A stretch of 64,000 nucleotides of DNA from Colius striatus (taxonomy: Eukaryota; Chordata; Aves; Coliiformes; Coliidae). Location of the stretch: NCBI RefSeq assembly GCF_028858725.1, contig NC_084759.1:179643770-179707769 (forward strand). The letters are read 5' to 3'. The translations under genes were made by a program, and so were the position numbers. The notes under the pieces are model-generated. The model ran no database searches. It was not told the origin of the DNA and saw nothing but the letters and a program-made list of their open reading frames with translations. How positions within the stretch are numbered: the stretch's first letter is position 1; each line of letters starts with the position of its first letter. Shown one piece after another: positions 23,301 through 32,050 of this stretch.

Positions 23301-26201
23301 CAGTGTTGAAAAACACACTTGGGGTGGAAGAGAACAAAATTGATCCTGTTTTGTGAGGCAGAACCTTGTTTGTTTCTTCCACAAAATTTCAATTCTGGCA
23401 GATGAATTTCCACTCTGGGAAAGCAAACAATAACCCATGGCCAACTCATGCTCTGTGAAGACTTCCTGAGGAAAGTCTATCAGAAGCCTTGTGCTGTTTT
23501 ACCACAAGCCCACTCATTTACTACTCCTTGTTTATTCTGAGTTAGGCTGGAGCAGTTCATCTGGAGGTGACGGTTCCCAGTGGAGCACAGCTTATGTCAG
23601 AGATGCTTCTAACAGCCTGTGAAGGGGTGAGTACTAAAGCTGGAAGGGGAGAGTAGAAGCAACAGAAAAAAACAGGAGAAAAATCTGCCCATCAGGAAGA
23701 TTTCTGTCAGCCATAATGAAAATTTCTGCAAGTCCCCGTGTCTGAAGTTTTGCTCTGAGGAAATCAAGAAGGGGAAAAATGCAAATAAATGAGTACAAGA
23801 AAGAAAAAGAAAGGTTGGACTTCAGACCTGTGTGGAACTTGTGAAGACCCATTGTTTGTTTAGTGAGGCCTACGTTTTCACTGCTGAGCTTGTTTTTTTA
23901 CTTACATGGCCCCTACATGCAATCCCATGTAATCCACAACCTCGAGATGGGTATCTGGTCTGACTGTACATCAGGGTGAGGAAGTTAGGAACCTTGGAGT
24001 GAAATCGATAGTGGTCAGTGTTCTAAGTCACTCACGGCAATTGCAGGAATGGCTGAAAAGACAATGTTGCCTTAAGTGCTGCCCTTCTTGGGGTTGCCAT
24101 ATCCTACTATTTTGCCATTTAGAGTCCTGAATCCTCTTTTGGAGATGGTGCTTGCATGGTCTGTTTCATAAAAGCAGCAGGTGTTCTTGCCAATGATTTG
24201 AAACACAACAGCAAAAGGGAGTTGCTACAATGTCTTTTTTTAATATTTGTACAATAACTAAATTATGCTAACTTAATTGGCCTCTAGGCCCTCCTTGGGC
24301 CTAAGCCATCAGTCACAACAGGACCACGACCTAAGTACTTGGAGTGGGGCTGCAGTGTCCCTTTGCAGAACAGGGGTGGAGGACTGGCTGAAGTAGTGAG
24401 AGAAGTGTGAGTTTGCAGCCCAACAGGTGGAATATGTATTGAGGAAACCGAGAGCTTGGGTCAGTTTTAAGGACAGATTGAGCATTTTACCTAATTACAA
24501 TTTAATGCTTAGCTGCACAGAGGATGCTTAGTTTAAGAAGGCTGGTTAGGCTGAGGAAACTCATCAAGGTTTTCAGCCTGATTGTGACAGTTGTTACGCC
24601 AAATATTTTCAGAGGTGGAAAAGAAAAATTTTAAAGAATTTTATTGGCACCTTATCAATGTTAACTCCTCAGGAGCTAAACATGGAAGATTGCAGTCTTA
24701 GACTTACATGGTCAAACTTTAGCACCACCTTACAGGTCAGATGCCAGACTTTCCAGAAGTTATGAGCTGTTCGTATGACTTGCACAGCTACATGTTTGTG
24801 TGTGTTTGTGATACTGCTCCCCAGATTATATTTTGGAAAGTCACCAAAAGCAGTCTTAAAACTTTCCTCACCTTTGGCTAAATAAGACTTTCATATATGT
24901 AACTAATGGTTGGGAGCCAGGACCCAAAATGTCACTATGGTGTATTTCTCCAAACCTGGCCATAAAATAGGAAGAGAATCCAAGATGATATTTAGGTAAT
25001 TTTTATATATGTGACAAATATAATGTTGAAAAATCTTCCAAGTTTTTCCAATACACAAACTGAATCAAAGTTTTGCACAGCTTTTTTCTTCCCTCCCTTC
25101 CCCCCATACCAAAGAAATTAGACTAGGACTGTGTAATCCCTTTTTTTGGTTAGTACTGTTCATGGCAGTACTTGTTCAAACTCTAACAAGACAACTTTGA
25201 GCACCATGCTTTTCCTTTTCTCCAGCAATTCTCAATTCTTTGATTTTTTTTTTCTAGTTTGGTTGCTGCTAGGATGTCTATCTAATAACTTAAAAGTGAA
25301 ATTACAGTCAAACATATATAAAACTGTAGGCTATGAAAATTCTGAAATGACGAGCCAATTTTGGTACACAGGTTTTTTACCATGTTTTTTTTTTTCCTTG
25401 ATCAGTAATTGGTTGTCTAGCTATTCCTCAAAGATAAGAAAGTGTCACAGGATTTACTTCAATCAGATAAACATTGAACACCTTTCTTACTAATTCAGAA
25501 ACTTTAGCTTTTAAAGTTGGTCCAAAGAGCTTATTGGTGTTAGAGCTTAGTTAACTATGGGCAATGTAGAAAAAGATTTTTTATTTTTTAAAAAAAAAGG
25601 TAGACAAAGGAATGATGAAAGTGTTTATTGCCTGCTGGGTAATTCCACGTTTCATGAGAAAGCCTGGAAAGTGGACATATAGCTTCAAAGGAAACAAGTT
25701 TCTTTTGACATGTCAACAAGCTAAAAGTGGAACTTTCCTTTTGAGTATCAACGTCTACTGGTAGCATATGGGAAATGGAGTTTCTCTGGGATGATGAATC
25801 GGATTAGGAAACAGGACTTGCATGAGTGTACTGAAAACCATCTTCACCTCAGAGTAATACTGGGAAATGCCTAGTGCTAATTACAGTATAAACACTGTGA
25901 GCACTTGCAAAATGTCAGGCTGAAGACAGGCAAAAAAGTCACGAATTTCCAGAGTGGAAGACAACATGAAAGTGGACTTGTCATTGTAAGCAGTCCATAC
26001 CAGCAACATATTTGGATCAATGCTTATTAAACCATGTATGCCTTAAAATAGCAACTGTGATAAAATAATGCTTAATGTGATGGTTTTCGTGGTTGTATTC
26101 TGTGAACATCCCTACCTGCATGAGCAGCAGCAACTGGCCTCTGAAATCAAAAGAACACCAGTACCCAGAAAATCATAAAGGAAACATTCCTCCCTTCTCA
26201 G
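20381..26201. other. AT-rich non-coding DNA
   Basis: No gene recognised. It includes a 20-T run (23217-23236) and a perfect 7-bp inverted repeat with a 5-nt loop (24285-24303, TAGGCCC/GGGCCTA). A 132-codon open frame on - (21870-22268) has no recognisable domain and no splice context. A weak donor-like GGG|GTGAGTA occurs near 23627. Confidence 0.5.
23217..23236. repeat. Poly(T)20 tract
   Basis: An uninterrupted run of 20 T. Read on -, this could be the poly(A) tail of a retroposed transcript inserted in - orientation, but no processed-gene body was recognised to its right. Confidence 0.85.
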
Positions 26202-26298
26202 TTCTTTGGTTGCTGTGGCCAAATGGCCATCTGCAAGTCCTTTAACAGAAGAATTTAGAAAGAGATGAAGTCTGAAGAGGAGTTCTTACAAGGACACG
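26202..26298 (+). other. Weak candidate exon (97 bp)
   Basis: A good acceptor ('cattcctcccttctcag', AG at 26200-26201) is followed after 97 bp by a moderate donor ACG|GTAGGT. All frames contain stops. It could be a later exon of the putative + strand non-coding transcript, but the donor is weaker than those at 12.5-17.7 kb. Confidence 0.18.
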
Positions 26299-26603
26299 GT
26301 AGGTACCATGTTTACACTGGGGAATACAAAATTGTTTTATGTTTCCACTAGGGATTTGTTTACAGCTCTTGAAATTTTAAGAGTCATCAGAAGCAGCGTT
26401 AGGACATCACAGTTTTTTTCCCAGATATTATTCCAAGATGTATTATCTTTTCAGGGGACAGCATTGCAGAATGATGGCTACACAAAATGAAATAAATGGA
26501 ATCCTTTTTTTTGGTGGTGTTTTGGGATTTGTTTGGTTGGGAGCTTTTTGTTTGATTTTGTAGTGACTTGGTTTTTTTGGGGGAGGGGGAAGTTAATTTA
26601 TAA

Positions 26604-27025
26604 TTCACAGAATCAAAGAATCTTAAGGGTTGCAAGTGACCTCAAAAGATCATCTAGTCCAACTCTACTGCCAGAGCGAGACCACCTGGAGTAGGTCACA
26701 CAGGAACTCATCCAGGTCCACAACCCATCTGGGCAGCCTGTTCCAGTGCTCCGTCACACTCACAGTGAAGTTTTTCCTTGTTTCTTTGGAACCTCTTATA
26801 TTCCAGCTTGTATCCATTGCCCCTGGTCCCTTGGATATCACTGAGAAGAGCCTGGCTCCATCCTCCTGACACCCACCCTTTACATATTTGTAAACATTAT
26901 TGAGATCACCCCTCAGTCTCCTCCAGGCTGAAAAGCCTTTGCTCCCTCAGCCTTTCATCATAAGGAAGATGCTCCACTCCCTTCATCATCTTTGTAGCCC
27001 TGCACTGAACTCTCTGAAGCAATAC
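26604..27025 (-). mobile_element. CR1 LINE, 5'-truncated 3' end
   Basis: The + strand starts with 'ttcacagaatcaaagaatc', then 'catctagtccaact', 'gtcacacaggaactcatcc', 'cagcctgttccagtgctc', 'aggctgaaaagcctttgctc' and 'tttgtagccctgcactgaac'. These are successive blocks of the antisense avian CR1 3' region. The 3' terminus is at 26604 and about 420 bp remain. It lies about 0.8 kb upstream of the large CpG island, at the edge of the promoter-proximal zone. Confidence 0.93.
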
Positions 27026-27834
27026 TTTTTATGAATGCAACCTACTGAGGTTGAGAAGCACTGTGAAATGTGGGTGCCTGTGCATTTTGAAGGCCAGCTG
27101 CTTGGGGCCATTAGGTGTCAGAAGAAACCCTTTGGCCTCACAAGGTGTAAGGAGGCAAGCAGCAGAGGACAGGCTTGTTTGTGATGGTCATCATCGATCT
27201 CCTGGGCAGGCTTGAACCACCTTGGGAAACCTGCTCCCACAAGGGGGTAAGATTTATAAGTGAAAGAGAAAAAAAGAAAGTTGCCAGCTCTCATTAAGTT
27301 TTATTAAACGTCTGAACTTTTGTAGTCCCAAAGCTTAACGACAGATGGTGGTGTAACTCCACCAATTTTGTAACGTCTCTTTTTCACTTTGATATTGTAA
27401 TACTGGTTCTCCTCGATTTGACTTCGGTTAAAACCAGCATTTTCTGCTCTTTCTCAAGTGTCTCGGGAGCTGGGAGCAGGGAGGAAGGGCAACGAACTTG
27501 TTTAGAAGCGGGGTCTGTTTGTTTTCTTGCTCGTTTTCTAAACAATCCTAATGGAAAATGCCAATCTAATAGACACCTAACTCTGCCAGCTGCACGGAGA
27601 AAATACATTAAATTAATTAAAGGAATACGGTTTCAAAGCGGTTTATTTCAAGCAAGAAATATAATACAATTGTACAGATGAAATCTCGAACCGTAAAAAC
27701 AGGAACAAATAAGACGCACCAGCCTTTTTCATTAGAAAGCCAAGGTATATTTTACACCCTAATTGTTTTTAAAAAGCCCCAACCAACCAACCAAAAGAGA
27801 GTGGTGAAAGTGTGTGTTTGTTTAGCTCTAATTT
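27026..27834. other. Island-proximal non-coding DNA
   Basis: The stretch between the CR1 copy and the CpG island has intermediate composition. No coding sequence recognised. A possible donor-like GGG|GTAAGA lies near 27245 on +, without a clear acceptor. Confidence 0.4.
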
Positions 27835-28719
27835 TGCGTGGGGCCGACGAGCCGTAAAGACCTGAGCAACGCCGAGTAATTTAAGTAGTCCAGCACCATG
27901 TCGTTCCCCATGGGTTGTTACCCACTCGCGAGGGAGGCTTTCGGCGGGGGCCGTTTGAACGAGGTGGAATTTTACATCTCCTGGAAACAAAATGCAGCCC
28001 AGGCGCGGGGGACGGCGCTGGCGGCGCGAACAGGGACCAGGAGGAGTGAGGTGCGCGGCCCGACGGCGGCGGCCCAGGGAAGGGCAAGGGCCGGCCTGAA
28101 GCGGAACCGGCGGTCGCCGTCTGCCGCCGCTACCGTCCGTCCGTCGAGGCGGGCCGCCGGGGACGCCCAACGAAGTTAGCGTTGCCGGTGCGCCGGGCCG
28201 CTTCGCCCCGCCGGGCCGGAGCCGGGGGCTCTCCCGTCAGCAAGTGTGCGGCACGGAGCCTTCCGCTCACTCGACGCCGGCCTTTGGCCACCCGCCCCGG
28301 ACGGCTCCTGAGGGATGGCCGCCTCTTCCCCCGGGACGCGCCTTCCCGCCCGCCGTGCCCGCACGGGAGCAGGGCGCGGCGGTCTTCGGGTCGCGCAACC
28401 TGCGTCCCCGCGGCGCCCCGCGCCCCTGCCCGCCGAGCCCGCCGGCGCCGGAGCCTGCGGGGCTCGATTTCGTTTGCAGGCCGGCTGGGAGCGAGGCGGA
28501 AGGCCCCCACCGTGTCCCTCCTCGCCCCGCCGGCTCCCGGGTCGTGGACCCGCGGAGAGTGGCTGTCCGCGGAAACTTTGTCCCGCGCCGCCGCGGCTCT
28601 GCGGACTGTGCGGCGAGTGTCACCCGCAACCGTTGCGCTCTCAAACGGCCGCGGCAGCGAGCAGTTCCGCAGTAACCCGTGCGGCGGGGGGGGGAGACAA
28701 AAGAGTCGCGAGTAGCAAA

Positions 28720-28731
28720 TAAATATATTTT
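28720..28731. promoter_or_regulatory. TATA-like AT stretch inside the island
   Basis: A TAAATATATTTT stretch interrupts an otherwise GC-rich context, about 80 bp upstream of the inverted CCAAT box. It is AT-symmetric and could serve either strand as a TATA-like element; no start site can be fixed from sequence alone. Confidence 0.35.
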
Positions 28732-28812
28732 ACGACCACCCATCGGCAGCGCCGCGCCCCCGCGAGCCTGCCCCGGCGCTGAACTTTCACCTCGCGAACC
28801 CGGCCGCGCCCC

Positions 28813-28817
28813 ATTGG
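28813..28817 (-). promoter_or_regulatory. Inverted CCAAT box (NF-Y type)
   Basis: CCCCATTGGCTG is a good NF-Y site in reverse orientation (ATTGG). With the GC box at 28974-28981 it marks a plausible TATA-less core promoter whose transcript on + would begin about 60-150 bp downstream. Confidence 0.55.
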
Positions 28818-28899
28818 CTGCCCGCCGCCCCGCCGCCGCCCCGCACGGGCCCCGCCGCCGCCCCGGCCCCCGGCCGGGCCCCGGCTCCAGCCCCGCCGC

Positions 28900-29143
28900 C
28901 GCGGGCGGGCAGGCAGGCGAGTGTGCGGCGCGGCGCGGCGGGAGCCCGCCGAGTTACCGGAGTTGCGGCGGCTCCGCCCCCGCGGTAGCGGCTCCTCCAC
29001 ACCGCCCCCCCAGTGCGGCTGGGGGCCGAGCGGCCGGTAGCTCTCCCCCGCGCCTGAGGCTCGCCGGCGCTCCCAGGAGCGAGCGGCACGGGGCGCGGCG
29101 GCGGCGGGCGGGCAGCTTCCCGCTTCGCCTGGAGCAGCGAGCG
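28900..29143 (+). other. Candidate non-coding first exon A
   Basis: Downstream of the CCAAT/GC-box cluster the sequence runs to a donor-like GCG|GTAAAG (GT at 29144-29145). The left end is a guess based on the usual spacing from a CCAAT box. No initiator ATG with an extended plausible product is seen before the donor, so it would be a 5' leader exon. The donor lacks G at +5 in the ideal GTAAGT form, so it is only moderate. Confidence 0.25.
28974..28981. promoter_or_regulatory. GC box (Sp/KLF type)
   Basis: CCGCCCCC in a GC-rich promoter context; a second, GGGGCGGG, lies at 29911-29918. Such motifs are common in islands and are weak evidence on their own. Confidence 0.45.
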
Positions 29144-29671
29144 GTAAAGTTTGTGGGATTTAACGTTTTATTTAATTCTGTTAATTCTGAGTGACAGTCA
29201 CTTTTGATTTGGGTCCTCAGCGGGTACAGAGAGCCTTTCTAATTCAGAGCTACACGGAAAGCGCAGAGCCGGGGTATCCGCGCCGGCACTAGGCGGTCTC
29301 GGAAATGAACAAAACCCACGTTCCGCTCGGCCGGTGCGATGCGCTGCCCCGAACTCACGAGTCCTTCCTCCCGAGTGCACCGCGCCGCCAAGTGAGCGAG
29401 AACCGTGGCTGGGATAGGGGAGAGGACAGGAGCAGCTTCTCCCCACTATGTCCATGACGCAACCAGCATTTCCAACTCTCCTCCGTCCCCCCACTCGTGA
29501 ATAACTTAAGTGTTTTTTTCCCTGGAGGGAGAGACAGCTCCCGGGCCGCGGTCGCTTCCCGCCGCGCTGCCACGGACAGCGTTCCCGCTGGGAGTTCCCG
29601 CTGCGGGCGGCCCGGGGGCTCCTGCACCTTGCTCCGAAATGGCTGGGGCGAGAAAGAAAAGTTTCGTGGCC

Positions 29672-29746
29672 CACGCGTGGCCCCTCAGCAAAGCTGCCGC
29701 AGGCGGCCAGGCCTGCCCCGCCACGCCGGCTCTCTTCTCACGCGTG
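29672..29746. promoter_or_regulatory. Pair of CACGCGTG palindromes
   Basis: Two exact CACGCGTG octamers lie at 29672-29679 and 29739-29746, 67 bp apart. Each contains GCGTG on both strands (core of AhR/ARNT response elements) and CACGCG, the class C box bound by HES/HEY-type repressors, as well as the MluI/MCB-like ACGCGT core. Which factor, if any, uses them is unknown. Confidence 0.45.
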
Positions 29747-29959
29747 TCCCCCAGGCCTGCCTTCGCGCGAGGGCTGCGGCACCTCGATGGTTGCCAGCAA
29801 GCTGCAGACAGCCGGCACTGCCAGTACAACACACGGCTTTGTTTTCTGCCCGTCTGCTAAACTCGTTGTGTCTAACGGAGCCGGCAGAGAGGAGCGGCAG
29901 GAGGGGAGAGGGGGCGGGAAGGGGGCAGCCGCCGAGAGCAAACAACTTCCCCGACGGGT

Positions 29960-29982
29960 TGTTTACATAGCAGGTGGACCTG
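29960..29982. promoter_or_regulatory. Forkhead core next to inverted E2-box pair
   Basis: TGTTTAC (29960-29966), a canonical forkhead core, is followed after 4 bp by CAGGTGGACCTG (29971-29982), an inverted CAGGT/ACCTG pair resembling the E2-boxes bound by SNAI/ZEB-type zinc fingers. Motif-level evidence only. Confidence 0.35.
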
Positions 29983-30109
29983 CCGGCCGCCGCAGGCCGC
30001 AGCAGCCCGCTCAGGTGGGGAGCAGGAGCGGGGCCGAGGCCGGGGCGGCCAAGGCGGCGCGGAGAGGCGCGGAGCGGAGCGGGGCACGGCCCTGCGCGTC
30101 CCGACGCAC

Positions 30110-30123
30110 TTTTTTTTTTTTTT
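30110..30123. repeat. Poly(T)14 within the CpG island
   Basis: One of three T-rich tracts interrupting the island. The others are at about 30263-30292 and 31205-31229. Such nucleosome-excluding dA:dT tracts are often seen near promoters. Confidence 0.8.
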
Positions 30124-30262
30124 GGTTGCCATCCCCCCTCCGCTGCTCCCCCCCCGCGCATTATTAGCACTTCTGTGCAGGCCACTTCGCGATCATGTGA
30201 GGGCTCCCTCCTCACTCCCCTTTCTCCAAAGGAGTCGGTGTGTGCAGCGGCGGGTTTCTTTC

Positions 30263-30292
30263 TTTTTTTTTTTCCTCTTTTTTTTTTTTTTT
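30263..30292. repeat. Interrupted poly(T) tract
   Basis: A T-run interrupted by short C insertions, about 310 bp upstream of the donor after 30602. Confidence 0.8.
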
Positions 30293-30399
30293 GCATTCCC
30301 AACAAAACACATACACAGAGGCGGCACACTCCGCACACAGGCGGACCCGCACGCCGGGGGAGGGAGCGCGGCGCCGCCAGCGCGAGGCAGCGCCAGCCG

Positions 30400-30602
30400 G
30401 CGGGAGGGCGCGAGGCACTGCCGCCGCTCCGCTCCCGCGGAGGGCTCCGCTCCTCTCCGCGGTGCTTCGCTCCCCTGGCCCGTGCGTCCTGTGGCGGTTC
30501 CGCCCGCATAGACTTTGCATGTGCGCGCTGCCGTGCGCGGCTCCACTCGCCTTTTCTCTCGGTGTCAGCTCGCCGGGACGCCCCGCACCGTGTCTCCTCC
30601 CG
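30400..30602 (+). other. Candidate first exon B with strong splice donor
   Basis: The segment ends in TCCCG|GTAAGTGC (GT at 30603-30604), a strong 5' splice site in the CpG island, with no acceptor needed if this is a first exon. An ATG at 30519 opens a frame of 28 codons up to the donor, but the product is not recognisable and the context is weak, so it may be a 5' leader with an upstream open frame. A CTTTGCAT octamer-like motif overlaps this ATG. The left boundary is arbitrary. The next exon cannot be identified with confidence in the window. Confidence 0.4.
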
Positions 30603-30612
30603 GTAAGTGCTA

Positions 30613-30634
30613 CCCCCCCCCCCCCCCCCCCCCC
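30613..30634. repeat. Poly(C)22 tract just after splice donor
   Basis: An uninterrupted run of 22 C starts 11 bp downstream of the exon boundary at 30602. In the transcript it would be a poly(C) stretch (a target type for PCBP/hnRNP K proteins); on the - strand it is a G22 run with quadruplex potential. Exact length may be a sequencing artefact. Confidence 0.85.
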
Positions 30635-31204
30635 GCACACCCGTCTCCTCCTCCCCCCGCTCCCCGGTGTGACTTGCTACTTCACTCGCTCCCACCCCCC
30701 CACCCGCCGCCACTCACTGACTTGCCGCCGCCGCGGGAAAGTTTGGCCGCGGCCGGCGCGGCCGCAGGAGTGACATGTGTCAGGTCTCCCGGCACCCGGG
30801 GGCACCGCTCCCAAAAATGCAGAGCCAGTGGAAGAGCGGGGGGGCCGCGCTCGGCGGCGAGAGGCTGCTTGTGCCCCGGCCAGACTTAGGGCTCTGCGTT
30901 TCCTCGCGCGGCGGACCGGACCGGCTGCGGGACCGGGCCGGCCGCCGCCGGCAGGGAGGGCGCGGGTCGGAAGGGCCACCCTCCGCCGCACAGCGCCGCG
31001 GAACTCGCCTCCCCACGCTCCCCCCCACCCCCTTCTCTCTCGTAATTAAAAACAAACAACCTGTAGCCTCGCCGTATGGGGACAGAAGTGCGAGGCGGGG
31101 AGGGCTCGGGGCCGGGCTTCCCAGGGAACATGTGTCGGGGCGGCTCGGCCATCCTCGCCTCGCCTCCCCGTTTGTGTTGCCTTTGCCCCCGTCTCTTTTT
31201 ATGT

Positions 31205-31229
31205 TTTTTTTCTTTTTTTTTTTTTTTTT
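31205..31229. repeat. Poly(T) tract with one C
   Basis: A T-run in the right part of the island, followed by 'ccaag'. It resembles a 3' splice-site pyrimidine tract on + (TTTTTTTCCAAG), but no exon could be supported. Confidence 0.8.
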
Positions 31230-32050
31230 CCAAGACCTCCACAGCAGACAGCCCGGGTGAAGAAACGTGTCACGTTTCTCCTTTGTGTGCTGCCCGCCTG
31301 CCTGCCTCCGTGCCTGCCTGCCGGGGCAGCGGCTCACCCCTGGCCCCCGCCTCGCTTCCCGCCGGCCCGCGCGGAGGGGCAGCCGCCCCGCGGCGCGCCC
31401 CCTCTGGCGTGGGCGAGGAGGCGCAAGGCTGCAGGGTGACCGGGGGCCGCCGGGATGCCCGGCGGTGCGTGGGGAACAGCCTCCCTCCCAGGCCCACCCC
31501 CAAAAAGACAAAAGAAGGCCTAAACCTAAGGATTAATAAATAATGATGTTAGAGCCGCGGTGTTCCGGAGGCGGCTGGTGCGTGGGGGCCTTCCCTTGAA
31601 ATCGGCTTTTGAAATGCAAGAGGACTGCGGGACCTGGAAAGTTTTGAAAGTTTAATTTTGAGGAGAGGGGCGAGGTAGGGCGCCCATGGCTGTGTGGCAC
31701 GCCGGGGACTGCTCCTTGAGTCAGGAGTGCCAGGGAGGAGTGAAGAGGGAAGGGCGAGCGCCGGCGCCCGCTCGCTCCCCGTTGTGCCGTGCCGAGCGCG
31801 GGATGCGCGGCATGCGTAGCTCCCGGCCTCCTTTACTCTGCTGAAAGCCGTTTGCCACCCATCCGAGCTTGCGTGGCGAAGGTAAAGACAGTCCGTGTGG
31901 CGTTTGTTGCTCCCTTTCCCGCAGCTCGGCTCGTGTCGGGTTCGGGAGGCTTGCGGGCCCGTCTCGCAGCGCAGCCCCTGGCCGAGTGCGCTGGTGAGGT
32001 CTCAGGATGGGGTTTCTGGCGGAGGGGCAAAGCCTACGCTGCGGGAAAGC

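Larger units (their letters stand above)
27835..32050. promoter_or_regulatory. Large CpG island (about 4.2 kb), gene promoter region
   Basis: CpG dinucleotides become dense from about 27835 and fall away after about 32050, with the most GC-rich parts at 28000-29140 and 29520-31500; flanks are AT-rich and CpG-poor. Islands this long are typical of promoters of developmental regulators in vertebrates (family knowledge, not shown here). Many overlapping open frames up to 342 codons occur on both strands, but all show the Arg/Pro/Gly/Ala bias of GC-rich non-coding DNA and none is recognised. Core signals are listed separately. Likely direction is +, given the donors at 29143 and 30602 and the strand composition downstream. 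Confidence 0.85.

Noticed and set aside
28130..31543. Many long overlapping open frames (up to 342 codons) on both strands in the large CpG island
   Set aside because: GC-rich DNA has few stop codons by chance. The products are Arg/Pro/Gly/Ala low-complexity, occur in all frames at once, and match no recognised family.
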